A stretch of DNA of 43,678 nucleotides from contig BFEA01000023.1 of NCBI GenBank assembly GCA_003427395.1, forward strand, positions 1,086,915 to 1,130,592, read 5' to 3'. Below are positions 20,615 through 32,093 of the stretch, piece by piece; the first letter of the stretch is position 1; every line of letters starts with the position of its first letter. Under the pieces are notes generated by a model. The model was not told where the DNA came from. It searched no databases and was given only the letters and a program-made list of their open reading frames with translations. The stretch is from Chara braunii (taxonomy: Eukaryota > Streptophyta > Charophyceae > Charales > Characeae). The position numbers and the translations under genes were made by a program.

Positions 20615-21653
20615 AGAGCAAGAAGAGGTGGTGGTTAGAATGAAGGACGAATTTCGAGAAGGAGGGTTGGTGTTAGGAGCATCAGATTATGGTGCCACGG
20701 AGATGCGACCCTTCATTGTCGAAACGGATGCGGGGCCGACTGCCTTAGGGGGAGTTTTAATTCAGGCAGTTGTGGAAGGAAAGGAAAGGCCCTTGCGATT
20801 TGAGAATCGGACTCTGTGTACGACAAAGAGAAACTACTCTCAGTTCAAAAGGGAGACCCTTGCTGTCCTCCACTGTCTGCGGATCTTCCGGAATTACATC
20901 TTCGGCAGGAGGTTTATTCTGAGGGTGGGACCGACCACCCTGGCTTATTCTCTAAGGAATTACGTTCCATCGGATCCAACGGTTGCCAGGTGGCTGACAT
21001 ATATCTGGATGTTTAATTTCGAGTTGAAACGGATTTCTGACAGTAAGAACCGGGCAGATGAACTAAGTCGGATCAACTGGGATAAACAGGAAGGGGAGGT
21101 GGTAGAGAATACACCCCCAGTTGATGGATTTCTGGACCAGGAAGAAGATGTCCGTCTTCATATTAACAAATGGTCGCCGCAAGTACCCAGCTGTGTAGGC
21201 TATCCTATCTGGCAAGCGCCAAGTGGGTACGAACGGAGGGCTGAGCTAGTCCTCAAACCCTTTGAAGAAGAGGATCCCTGGGGTAGTAAGGATGTTCCGT
21301 GGATGATGGAGTTAGCGTTGGCCAGCTCGCATAGCCTGGTGGAGGACATGAGGACGATGGAGGAAGGGTCAGGCCAGGTAGAACGGCATGAGGACCTGAT
21401 GGGAGGAATGTATTTCCTCGTCAACACGTTATTGCAGGAAAGCCTCGACCAATCAGGCTCGTTGAACTCGGCAGGGAATGTGGACGAAGTGCCAGAGAGC
21501 CAGGACGACGAGTTCGAGGAGGGGGAAATTAAGGAAGCCTTTCGTGTAGAAGAGTATGATGGGATCTACCTAGAGCGGGGACTCCTTCTGTCGTGCGAAA
21601 TGCGATTAAGGATGCGAGTGATAGGGCTCAGAGGATGTTGCAACGCTACTTAG
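20565..21653 (+). pseudogene. pol: Pol: RNase H and connector to integrase
   Basis: Continues RT in a different frame (from RKLVRQDQEWVW). RNase H removes the RNA template. It shows VETDAGPTALGGVLIQ (first Asp at 20727-20729), YSQFKRETLAVL (the Glu) and KNRADELSR (last Asp). The position usually occupied by Asp in the TDH/RVDP-type motif reads RVGPTTLAY, so the third acidic residue is replaced by Gly in this copy. An acidic linker of about 170 residues follows (EEEDPWGSKDVPW, then EEGEIKEAF). The frame is lost near 21600, where translation switches to the integrase frame starting DASDRAQRM. Confidence 0.87.
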
Positions 21654-22813
21654 TGCGGGACGACCACCTTTTTGCAAGGAGAGAAGTAGGGAATCCCAGG
21701 AGAGTCGTCTGTGGCAGGAATCGTCAAATTGACGTCGTAGCAGCGCTTCATGATGGCATTGCAGGAGGGCATCGAGGGATCCAAGCCACTTATGCCAAAA
21801 TAAACGAGCTGTACTACTGGGATGGAATGATGGATATGGTTGGGAGGTTCTGCCCGTCATGCGTGCCCTGCCAGGAGAGATCTCGTTTAAGGCAAGGAGA
21901 GTCGCTGCATCCAAGGCTAGAGCGAGAAGTGGGGGTTGTAGTGCATCTCGATCTACTTTTCATGCCGCTTGGGGATCACAGCTATAACTACATCTTCGAT
22001 GCGTGCGATAACCTATCTAGCTTCGTAGATGGGCGTGTCATACGTACCAAGACTGATTCGGTCTTGGTTAGTTGCATCGAGGAGTACTACTTGCGTTATC
22101 CTTTCGTCTGGGAATTCGTAATGGACAGGGGATCGGAGTTTACCTGCCAGGAGGTGCAGGAGTTGCTATCAAGGTATGGTGTAGTAGCTAACTACACCAC
22201 GGCTGCGCACCCCAGGCAAATGCTCTCGTGGAGAGAGGGCATAGCACCATTACGAGCCTCCTGGCTAAGTGGACTGAAGGTAGGCCGAATCAGTGACCAA
22301 GGTACCTGAGGGCGGCTTTCTTCGTCGAGAACATTACAGTGAAAAGATCCACCAAGTTCGCACCTGCGACGATGTGGTATGGAAGGCACGCCACCTTCCC
22401 AATCGAGAGCTTTCTTAAGACCTGGAGACGCCAAGATCTGGAAGTCAACTTGTCTTTTGAAGAGTTGCTCGATATTCGGGCTCGGCAGGTAGGGGCAATA
22501 GAGGAAAGGATCCAATAGGCGTCCGATCAGGTAGCGAGAAGTCGTATGGATGATAAGGCGCGATGGGATCAGTCTGCGCGGGTGAGGAAAGTGCCCTTGG
22601 CAGGACGTCGTGTTTTTCTATGATTCATCACTGGAGAAGCAGTGGTCCCGGAAACTCGATAAGAGGTGGTTAGGTCCCTACCGGATCGTACGGGTCAGAG
22701 ACTTCGGAGCGTACCAGATTGAGGAGCTAAATGAGACCGAGTGGAAGGATTGGGTATCTGGAACGCGACTGAAGAAATTTGTGGCAAGAGAAGAGGTAAG
22801 AAAGATGATCTGA
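21593..22813 (+). pseudogene. pol: Pol: integrase with DDE core, frameshifted
   Basis: The N-terminal HHCC zinc site has His at 21749 and 21770, and Cys-Val-Pro-Cys at 21860-21871. In the DDE core the first Asp is in VHLDLLFMP (21950-21952) and the second in VMDRGSEF (22124-22126). The Glu is in VERGH (22231-22233), which lies past a 1 nt frameshift at about 22213. Then follow a TGA near 22303, a TAG near 22516, another frameshift at about 22605, and a C-terminal GPY-type module (KRWLGPYRIVRV near 22660-22695). The gene ends at TGA 22811-22813 with no chromodomain. Integrase would insert the cDNA; this one cannot be translated whole. Confidence 0.88.
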
Positions 22814-22957
22814 CTACCTTTATAATAGAAATGATAGGTTGTGTAGGTCAGATAGGTTGCATGATGCATGAGTGTGGACTGGTTTGAGCTTGCTTTAAAT
22901 ATCGCCTATTTTGTTTACCCCAATGTGTGCATGTTGTCTCCTTCGCCATTTGTGCAG
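22796..22957 (+). other. Candidate splice acceptor (and 162 bp intron) before the 3' ORF
   Basis: GAG|GTAAGA at 22793-22801 precedes the pol stop codon. A pyrimidine-rich tract ends TTTGTGCAG at 22957, 23 nt before the ATG of the 3' ORF. The acceptor could join to this donor or to the leader donor at 15776. Inferred from consensus only. Confidence 0.35.
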
Positions 22958-22979
22958 GTCTGACTTTACGAAGACAGTC

Positions 22980-25624
22980 ATGCCAAGAGGAGGGAAGGGG
23001 ACACGGCCGCCTCGGAGGCCGTTGGGAGCATCAGGAGGATATGAGCGGCATGGGCCTCGCCATCGAGAGAGTACTCCGGTGTACGATGATGGGGACATCG
23101 AGCTATTCCTGGACAGCTTTTGGGATCATGCGAGGCGTATGGGCTGGACCGTGGCCCAGGCGATTGAGAGACTGAGGGGAGCAGGAAGGTTTGAGGAGCC
23201 CATTACCAGGATTCGTAGGGAGGCGACGACGAGACAAGAGGTGGAGACGAGGATGCAGGAGCTGCGACCCTCGCCTGTGGGACCAGATGGCAGGCCGATC
23301 CGCCAAGAGATCGGAAATTCAGCAGATTTTATTCCTGCCTTCGAGTGGTTCATGCAGGGGCAGGGTATACCGAGAGATGAGTGGGCGAGGACGTTACCCC
23401 TCTGGACCAGAAAGGCGGAGAGGGGACTGGCTAAGCAGGTCAGAGACATGGCTCGGGACTGGGAGAGCTGCAGGGCACATCTGAGAGAGACCTTTCGACG
23501 GCCAGAGCCCCCTCAGCCCAGAGTTGAGAGGCGTCAGAGGCGTCAGAGGAGTCAGAGGCAGAGGGACCCTGAGCCCAGGGAGGCGAGGCCATCTCGAGGA
23601 GGACGGAAGGCCCTAGCTAGGAGAGAGGAGGAACCAGAGCCGAAGCCAGAGGCTGAGGAGCGAGGGGCATACCCTGAGTGTGGGTTGGGACCAGTGGAGT
23701 TCCATCGGTTTGCCGAGGGTGGATTGAGGAGGTCGCCAGCACGCACACGGGAGGAGCCGCCAGCATTTGAGGAGCCCTTGAGGGAGTTGGAGACGCATTT
23801 GGATATCACTCGGTGGAGAGCGTCGCCTCGGGGTGAGGAGCATGGAGCGCAGGCAAAGGCGGTGCCACGAGAGGAGGTGCCACGAGAGGTACCACAGGAG
23901 GGGGTCCGGGGTACTCAGCGAGAGAGAGGGATGGGCGATGAGGGGAGACGTGCAAGGAAGTAAATAGAGGTTGGAGAGGACACACCCCCACAGACGCCAG
24001 TGGTGGGTTTGAGGCTCGGGGATGCACCAAGGGGCACTCGCCAGGCGGGGGAGAGGTTGCAGAGAGAGGAGCCCCCATTGCCCTCATCAGAAAAGGCTCC
24101 TTCGCCAGAGAGAAGGGCAGAAAGCAGGAGAGAGAGGGCAGTTGTGAGGAGAGAATCCTTGACCCTGATAGACAGGCACCTAGCAACTCATGCCCTGGAG
24201 CACCCAGACCTGGAGGAGTCAGCACCTGCAGAGGCGCGCCAGGAGCCGTGCCAACCGGACCAGAAGGTAGAGGCAGAGATTCCAAAGAGGGTCGACCTCC
24301 GCACAAGGGAAAGAGCGTTAGCTGAGAGACAGGCGAAGAAAAGAGGGCACGAAGAACCAGGAGGATATAAGAGATATGGCAGGAGAGGCATAGATTGGAG
24401 GCAGCGGGGAAACTTCCAGAGCAGCAGCTGGAGAGGCAGAGATTGGATGCAGCAGGGGCTCTCCCGGGTCAGCCACCCAGCGAGCCAGCAAAGGCCCCAG
24501 ACATCCCACAGATGTGGAGGGACTTCTGGGAGCGGAGAGGAGAGGAGCTTCCTTCGCCAACCAGAGCGGGGTTTGGGGTGGCAAGGAAGGCAGAAGAAAG
24601 GTTGGATCGCAAGATCAAGTTCCTGGCCAAGACAACTTTTGACCGACACTTGTTGTTGGAGAGCGATCTGGCAGGGAAGAAGATAAAGGAAGCCGGCTAT
24701 GGAGTACGCCTGGAGGCTATGGAGGTGGAAATCCAGGAACTCGGGGCATTGGTGGCCAGCCAGGCAGCTATCATCGAGAGCCTGAGGCAGCGATCTCAGG
24801 GAGGGGCGGACAAGCCAGAGAGCAGCCGGCAGGGGGAGAAGAGGCAGCCAGGGCATGGGTTGTCAGGACAACCATCTGCAGCAGAGCCTCGCCAGGAGCC
24901 ACCTTTGGGGAGAGTTATCCTGGAGCCAAAGGAGGCGAGAGCCCAGATGGGGGCAGAGAGAGAGGCCTTCGAGTTCAGAGCCCCTACTGAGCTCGCGACG
25001 CTATATATAGCAGCGGCGGGCTCAGTCATACCTTTGGCAGTTGAGGAGGGGCTACCACAATCTAGCAGTGAGTCAGCTCTGGGCTCAGCGGAGGGATCTA
25101 TGGACGTGCTCATTGAGGCAGTGCACTCGATGCAGGAGGATGTGAGTTTGTTTTCGCCTGAGCAGAGGATAAAGGAGCCTCTCGAGAGAGAGATGGGGAT
25201 TGAGGCGGAGGGTGTCATTGAGGGCGGGCTCCGGAGGTTGGGCACACCTGAGTACAGGCCAGGGGGGATTGAGGATCGACCAGGGCCGAGTACCCAGGAG
25301 ATGGAGACAGGAGAGGAGCCTTTGAATATGCCTCAGAGCCATGAGCTGAGCAGGGAGGTCAGCGAAGCACCATCATTGCCAAGGTCTCAGAGGGGAAAGT
25401 AGAGGTCCAGAAAGTGGTTCGATACGTCCTGCTTCTTCTGCACAAAGGAGGGGCATCGAGCCTTGCAATGTCCTAAGTTCTTAAAGGACAAGGCAGAAGG
25501 GAAGGTCACAGAGGAAGGAGGCAGGATGTATAATAGACAGGGCAGGAGAGTAGAGAGATCTGTAGATGGGGGTAGGGCTCAACTATATAGGCAAAACCAG
25601 GAGGGGATGAGCGACCAGGACTGA
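22980..25624 (+). pseudogene. Extra 3' ORF: Gag-like protein with C-terminal zinc knuckle, broken
   Basis: Starts at the ATG for MPRGGKGTRPPRRP. A helical region, DIELFLDSFWDHARRMGW to about residue 190, resembles a capsid-like fold in general pattern only. Arg/Glu-rich, probably coiled or disordered sequence follows. After stop TAG 25400-25402, in the same frame, comes a CCHC knuckle CFFCTKEGHRALQC (25430-25471), with the end at TGA 25622-25624. Lesions: TAA at 23961-23963, a frameshift between about 24370 and 24400 within two near-identical 30 bp repeats, and the TAG at 25400. Intact it would be about 880 residues. A basic/acidic protein ending in a zinc knuckle suggests RNA binding, perhaps a second nucleocapsid. 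I do not recognise a described family for the whole protein. Confidence 0.75.
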
Positions 25625-26509
25625 GTTTTCTTATATGATTGACATGTTGTGTAGAGGACTAGAGTTAGGATTGGATGACATTTTGTAGACCTAGGTGTTG
25701 TTTGTTTTTGTCAGGCAGTTTGGGTTGGGTTTTTGTTGAGTCTGCCATCTTGAGGACCAGTATATGGTAGATGAGGCGTGTACATACTTAGTTGGCTTAC
25801 ACCCTGATCTTCGAGAGATAGACCCAACATGTACTTTGAGGAGGATACCCGTGTGAGTGTGGATTTGAGTGAGTTGAGTGAGTCACAGTATGGAGACATT
25901 TTTTGTACGGGGTATTTTATCCCTGAGTGTACATTATATCGAGACTTTTTTTGGGGGGACTACTTGTTGTACATGACGATCACTCTCACACTCACTTGTG
26001 TGGTCCTGGCTTGATGAATGATGGTTTGGTGTGAAATATGCGCGAGAAAATGCTTGATGTATCTTGTACTTTGTGAATTTAGATGAATATGAACCGTCTA
26101 CTCGTTGGTATACTCGTGCGACCTGCCCTTGGGCAGATGAGAGGGTCGAGTATAAGGCAAGGAAGCGCAGTCTGTTTTGTGAGAAAATGTGAGGATCCTG
26201 AATATTCGTATGGTGAGTGTTTTATTGCTTGAGTTGTGCGAAAGACCCACAAGTTGATCTTTTTATATGGATTATGTGATGAATGGGACACCTGCGAATG
26301 GAAAGGTTGTCCATTATCTGTTTGGAAGATACACCTTCAGAGAGGGAAGGTGTGTTAAAGAAAAGGTCGCGGGAAAGTTCATCCTAGAGAGAGAGGGATG
26401 ATTGAGAGACCTATTAAAATAAGACCTCCTCTATAAGTAAGGTGGTCAATAAGATTGATAAATGGAAGTCTAACTTTGTGTAATAAAAGACTGACGAGAG
26501 GGGCCAAAA
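25625..26509 (+). other. 3' noncoding region with candidate polypurine tracts
   Basis: No ORF of note. Three sites could prime plus-strand DNA: T7G6 at 25946-25958; AGAGAGAGAGGGA at 26386-26398, directly before TG; and GAGAGGGGCC at 26496-26504, shortly before TG at 26510. None is followed by the TGTC expected from the 5' LTR start, so I cannot fix the 3' LTR boundary. The region also folds: CTGCCC TT GGGCAG at 26123-26136 lies inside an ATACTC/GAGTAT stem, and ACACCTTC pairs with GAAGGTGT near 26330-26354. Confidence 0.45.
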
Positions 26510-27496
26510 TGTTGTGTGACTATTGATGGAATTTTTGGATGTCGCAAATGGTGCATTTTTAGAGATGTCATGAAGATGTGTCACTTTCTGGCTCCGATCA
26601 AGCTGGGAGGCCACGACCCTGTGAATCAGGCGGTGATTTTGTTTGTGATTTTGAAGAGGTTGTCGTGCTTCCTCTGTGTTGTCTCAGAGAGGGACTGGTA
26701 AATACCTTGATGTGCGACAGGTCTATGCGTAGTCCCGCAGTAGGTCTGTATTGTTGCGACACACCGTCTGGTCGCTTGTGCTAATCTTGGACATTTATAA
26801 GAGACCCAGATAGGGGTATAACTAGCATCACTAAGGCGCAACCCTTAATGTTGGCCGCTGTTTGACACAACCTGAGCAGAGGGTCTCCGTCTGGCCAAAG
26901 GAGTAAAGACTTAAAGGGGCGTGAACGCCTAGGAGGGTTTTACTCCGGCGGAGAGGCGTGGGATAAGAATCGAGTCATACGAGTCTTTTGAGGAAGTCCT
27001 GATTGAATGCTTATCAGGAACAGCCTATCGTGGCGCAACCCGCGAAGGCACTACTGCTGAAATAACAATGCAGTGGGTCGTAGATCTGGAGTGATCACCT
27101 AGACTATGGTGGGCCAAGATAGACACCTGGTCTTCCTGTACCAGACTGCAGGAGAGCCTGTGTGAAAGTCTATATGGTACGGCTACGTGTGTTAATGTGA
27201 AGATTTTTTAGAGGAAGGCGAGAGAATGCCTTCAAAGGTCTCGGTTAGGGTCCGCGCCCCTAGTCACGACTTGGTTTCAAGGGAAAGGGCTAGGGGCACA
27301 CAATGAGAAGCCGGCGGTTGTCTAGGGCACAGGGAAGAGGATGGTGAAAGATTCAATGAAGCTTATGCTGTAGTACAGTGAGGAGTATCCCGACGTCCGA
27401 GCATCAAGATGACGGAGACCCAGGTTGGAATCCTGGCACCATAAAGTTGTGTTTGGCATGGATTATTGGAGGCCTCAACCCTGGGTCTGTCGGCTA
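26510..27496 (+). other. Hairpin-rich segment before the shared part of the 3' LTR
   Basis: About 990 bp with no match to 1948-2296. It carries several inverted repeats: CCTGAT/ATCAGG near 26998-27020, GAAGGC/GCCTTC near 27211-27232, GCCCCTAG/CTAGGGGC near 27257-27298, and GGAGTAAA/TTTACTCC around 26900-26950. This style resembles the rest of the family's LTRs, so it may be LTR sequence that the 5' LTR has lost. No gene seen. Confidence 0.4.
27364..27443 (+). tRNA. tRNA-like sequence, probably a pseudogene
   Basis: Acceptor arms TATGCTG and CACCATA pair at 6 of 7 positions. The D stem is GTAC/GTAT with loop AGTGAGGA. The T arm is perfect, CCAGG-TTGGAAT-CCTGG. The anticodon arm is irregular: CCGAC/GACGG with one mismatch and a 16 nt loop, too long for a normal tRNA unless part is an intron. 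I cannot assign an anticodon. It could be a tRNA-derived relic inside the retrotransposon or a coincidence of structure. Confidence 0.35.
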
Positions 27497-28579
27497 GGTC
27501 CTAATGGATTTGGCTAAGGACGGGTAGCCACGGCACTACAGGGTAGGACGACGTGAGTTTGGGTGGTCCCTTGTGCAAGTGTGGGTCGGGAAGTGGCATG
27601 GGGCGTTTTCTTGGACCCGAAAGTCGTGCGCTATCTCCTTATTAAGAGATTTGAGCCCACTGGTACCAGGCTTGGGCTTAGCCCTATTGGTTACGGCATC
27701 AGACTTATGAGGTAAAAGTACGGGGATCGAGGCCAGCAAGCGGCGGTATGGGAGCAGCGGAGCACCGGAAGAGTTGAGGGGTTGAGGGTCCCGCGGGACT
27801 ATCCCCACTGTGTTTTGCTGGGGGAGTCCGATCGCGGACCCACTTTACAGGGCCAAAGGAAAGGAGAAGTGAGTCCCGCGCCCCGGCCCCCTTAGCTTTC
27901 TCATTTTTTCCTTTTTGGGGTAGGTCTTATAATTTTTAATATTTGTCTTTTTTCGTTCTCACGCTTTCCGACCAGGCCGAGTGCAGGATTAAGGATCGGT
28001 CGCGAACCCAAGAGAGCAGTGGACTCAATAGTCGGGTTCCCGCATGAGCGGGACGCAGGCAGAATTGCCTTACCCGGCTTGTCTTGGGATAGATATAGGC
28101 CAAGGAGGTAAGTCCGTTTGCATATAGGGGAGAGGCGTCGGCCGGAGAACAGCGGCGATACAGGCTACACACCATCTCTTCCACAGGACCGCCCCCGTCT
28201 CAGCCCCAAAAGTTCGCAGTCGGACGCTTGCAAATTGTCATCAGGATAGCATCAGGGCCGCATCACCTAGGCCCACGTTACGGCTTGAGCAGGCTAGGCA
28301 CGTCCCCCTACTAGTCGCCGGAGGAAGGGGCGCCCAGCGATACTAATGTGCAGGTCGCACGATGGACTTGGGCATAAGGGCGAAGGACCAATCGAACCAC
28401 CGGATAACTGGTTCCTCATAACCTCTCCCTCGGGATAGCAGAGGGTGCAGACCGACTAGTTTGCACTACGACAGTTGGGTCGTCGGGGACCAAATCTCGG
28501 CGTGAATCAGTGCCAGGTGCGTTCGGAAACAAGGGTTGTGTGACCTCTCGGTAGCTCCGGGCGGCACTACCGTGGGTAA

Positions 28580-28670
28580 GTCCTTCGGGGCATCTGTTTA
28601 ATTTTGAAGGATACAAGGAAGGTTAATGTGGCCCGCGCGAGCAGGCGGTATCTACGAACGGGAGGCACGT
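28580..28670 (+). ncRNA. Degenerate U6-like unit 1, 3' LTR
   Basis: Counterpart of 3388-3475 with a few substitutions: GTAAGTCC retained where the left copy has GCAAGTCC, and TTTAATTTTGAAGG in the middle. ACAGAGA is absent. Confidence 0.6.
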
Positions 28671-28923
28671 AGCGGAGCGGAGCTGGGCGACAGTATGAGG
28701 TGCAAGGGAGTAAGTGAACCCGACCCGTTGTCAGAGTCGGGTACATTCAATAAAGGACAAGGCTGGAGATGACGGGGGGGTTTGCACAGTCTAAGGCGCA
28801 AGGACAGAAAGTACAGAATTGGGGGGGGGGGGGTAACTGAATCCGGGCGGAATGTAGGGCCCGGTGCCTTTTGAAAGACAAGTTGCGCACCCCCTTGGCT
28901 CCGCGGGGCACTACCTGAGGTAA

Positions 28924-28943
28924 GTCCTTCGGGACATCCGTTA

Positions 28944-28974
<31 letters not shown>

Positions 28975-29011
28975 GGCCCCTACGCAAGGACGACGCGCAT
29001 AAAATACGAGG
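28924..29011 (+). ncRNA. U6 snRNA-like sequence in the 3' LTR
   Basis: Counterpart of 3732-3820, again 344 bp after unit 1. ACAGAGA is at 28958-28964 and the AGC triad is kept. It differs from the left copy at a handful of sites. Two of these (TTGGAAC, GACGCGCA) are closer to the U6 consensus I remember, and one (CCCCTACGC) is further from it. The ancestral LTR copy was therefore nearer to real U6 than either copy now. Confidence 0.82.
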
Positions 29012-32000
29012 AAAGCCCGACGGTCGAGCGTTTTCCTTCTGTTCGATAGTCAAATGCCGTCGGACCGTGAGGTGTCGGACGACCAGAGTGACGCCAGCGG
29101 AAAGAGTGATGGTGAGGGAACGACGGGTGGTAGTGAAGGAAGAAAGAAGGGGGCGGACTGAACCCGAACGGGACCCCCGCCAAGATTCGTGCGAGGCAGA
29201 GTGAGCCGTGGCAGAACCGAACTATGGCAGGAGCGGAGGGCGCTTAGACAGACTGTGTTACCAGGAAGTAAGAGAACCCGGTCGGTTTTCTGCGCTGAGT
29301 GCGTGCAGACGGTTGGAGAAGGGAAATAACGGGTATTGCCGACAACGAATGGAGCGCAATCAGTGACGGGGGTGGGGCAGCAAGGAAGTAAGAGGAGGAA
29401 TGAATCTGGGCGCGCTTCTGCGCCACATTCATTCAGAGAAAGGAGGAGGGAAAGCAGACGTGAGTTGATCATCTCTGGGTGGAATCAGACGAGAAGAGAT
29501 GCGTGTTAGGGGTTTTTGAGGTAGGCGAGTTGAATGGCCACGTTAGTTCTAGCTCTAGATTAGCGAGCTAAGTGTTAGTAAGGAAAGGCGGTCCGCGGAG
29601 TCGTCCGGCGGTGGGTATAGCCGGAAGCAGGAATTGAATACCTCGGTCGGCTCCTAGTGAAATCGAGCGAGCAGGAGGATTGAAATAGGGGCTTTGAGCG
29701 ATTGCGAGCACGATGGCAAAGAGAGAATTTATGTTTGGGGTGTCATTCTAGCAGTAAGGAAGTCTAAAGCTGCGTGGATAAGCAAATGGAGTGCACCTTT
29801 TCGTATACTTGAGGAAGGTTCATCCGCATTTTGGCATGCGTAGGAGGGAATGAAATTTGAAGCAGTGAAAGTCGGGGAAAGTGCGATTCGAAGGTTTTGG
29901 GGCAGGGTGAGTGTGAAAGTGGAGTTAGTTCTGATTTTAGATTGTTAGGATAAGAGTTAGTACGAAATAGTACGGCGCGGAGCATTGAAGAGAAGATCGG
30001 GAACAGCTATGAAGAAGGCAATGTATCTTCCCTAGGAGTAGTGAAATATTCACTCTGTTTGCACATCTTCCTGATGGATCAGCGTGGGGCCGTCCGAGAG
30101 GTTAGGCACTTACCTTTTTAAACAGAGTGATGAGCGGGCGGTGCATTCATTCTTGTTCGTTCGAAGGATGGGAGCGACGCGGCGCAGGCAGCAGGCAGAG
30201 TAGGATACGTACCTAACCTTGATTAAGGGGAAGATTTGTGCGCCCTTGTGTATCAGAAAAAAGAGGGTGGATCAGGCCAACTGTCTGCAGTAGATCATTC
30301 GACTTGCTCATCCTCTCGGTGAGGTGGCAACGTACATTCCTATAATCTAACAGAAGGTTCACTCTCTCCTTGCTTCACTAATGACCGTGTGAGGCTCGTG
30401 ATCGTCGTTTTCATTTTTCGAATTCGTCACTCTGTAGATTGGAAGAGACTGCGACAGTGAGTAGCACTGTGCATACTAGGGCTAGCTGCTGTGAGTATTG
30501 GGATAACCTTTGCTACTGCCGAGGATGTTGCGGTAGCAGGTGTTGCGGTTGACGATACTGTGGGTGCCTTCAGAGGGAAGGGAGGGATAGAGTTTTTTTT
30601 TTTTTTTTTTAGCCTTCTTTTGCCACTCTTCTGCTGTGCACGTTGCTATTCGATTGTTGTATCCCACTCCTTGCCCCAATCGCACCTGCAACGACGGCGA
30701 AGTGGAAGGCTTGATATAGGCTGTCTCCTACTCACTAACTTACTGCTGGGACACCTGCATACTGCTGATGGCCGCAGCATAGTACAGCTAGCTACCGCGG
30801 GTAGTGGCGGCCGTCTATTGGTTGGGCTGGGATGCAGCTTCTCTTAGACTGCGAATTGTGAACAGTAGGATTGCGGACTGGTTGTTGATGCTGCAACACC
30901 TGTGAACCGATAAGGCTGAACTGTTGTGTACTGCGGTGGTTGCTGCGGACTGCACATCGACTAGTGGCTGTTACGGCAGACGGCGCACGGACTGTTGCTG
31001 TAGACTAGGCGCTGCTGCTACTCCTGGCCACCCACGGGCCGCGTCCGACTGGTGGAGGCCGCATATTGTTTGCGCCTACGGTGGACTACTGTTGATTGGG
31101 TATGGACTACAGCAGCATATTGGACCAGACTGTAACGAGCTGCTGCCGACACTGGTGTTTGCAGTTGATCGATTGGGTTATACTACTCTTGCTCGCCATC
31201 TGCTCTTAGTTCATCGCTGTGTAATTTGTTGTGAGGACTGCGTTTCCTATCACGGCGATCGCCGGGTTTACTACAAAACGCTGCGCTGGTTGACTGCAGA
31301 TTGCTGCCCCATTTGTGAACTGCGGTCATTTGAAGACTTTGTACAGGCTGTTGTTGCCAGGGGACCGCTATTACAGTTATTGATTATCACTAAGTATTGC
31401 TACTTGCATCTAAGGACTGTTACGGATTGTGAGGCGGCTGCGATCGGGATGAGGGGAGATGTTGAGATTTGAGGAGGCGATTAGACTGAACAAGTCTGGG
31501 GAGTCAGCAGAAACCTTACTCCAGTGGGTTGACCCAGAGAGCTGACCAAGCTGTCACATTGGCTGTCATTGCGGGGCCCTCAGGAGCATCAAGGAAACAA
31601 GGCCCTCTCCAATGAGCTTGAGAGCACCCCTCTTATATCTGAGAGTCTCAAACCTTCTTCCTCTACCCTTCTTACTCTAAGTCTGGTCCTGATCTGAGGG
31701 GAAGGCGGCAGGCGGGATTGCAACCTATAGGACCGCACCAAGACTCTGTGGGGAGTCCACCCACTGATTGCGGGAGCTCTGCCGAAGCCTAGGCGAGGCT
31801 CTGGAGGCAGCGAATTGACAGGTAACCTTTGCGTTTCCCTCTATAAACCCTGATTATAACCCCTATCTGTATCTCCCATTGCATCACTGACTGAATATAT
31901 GACGTGCAGCCTTACTTTATTTTTGGTTTAACTTTCAGGACACTGAACTAGACTAAGTAAAGGAATGTCTGTTCAAGTTTCAGTTTCAGCTTTGTTGACT

Positions 32001-32090
32001 GCATGAAAGCAAATTGTTAGAAGGAACTGCATTTGGGGAAAGGCAGGACGGTGGGATGATTTGCATGATGTTTGACCGGGCCATTAAGGT
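29012..32090 (+). other. 3' LTR interior without recognised genes
   Basis: Counterpart of 3843-6900. It includes a G10-type run near 28820 just before it, a poly-T at about 30593-30610, and the GCTG-rich stretch at 30460-31475. Nothing here is supported as coding. Confidence 0.6.
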
Positions 32091-32093
32091 TGG

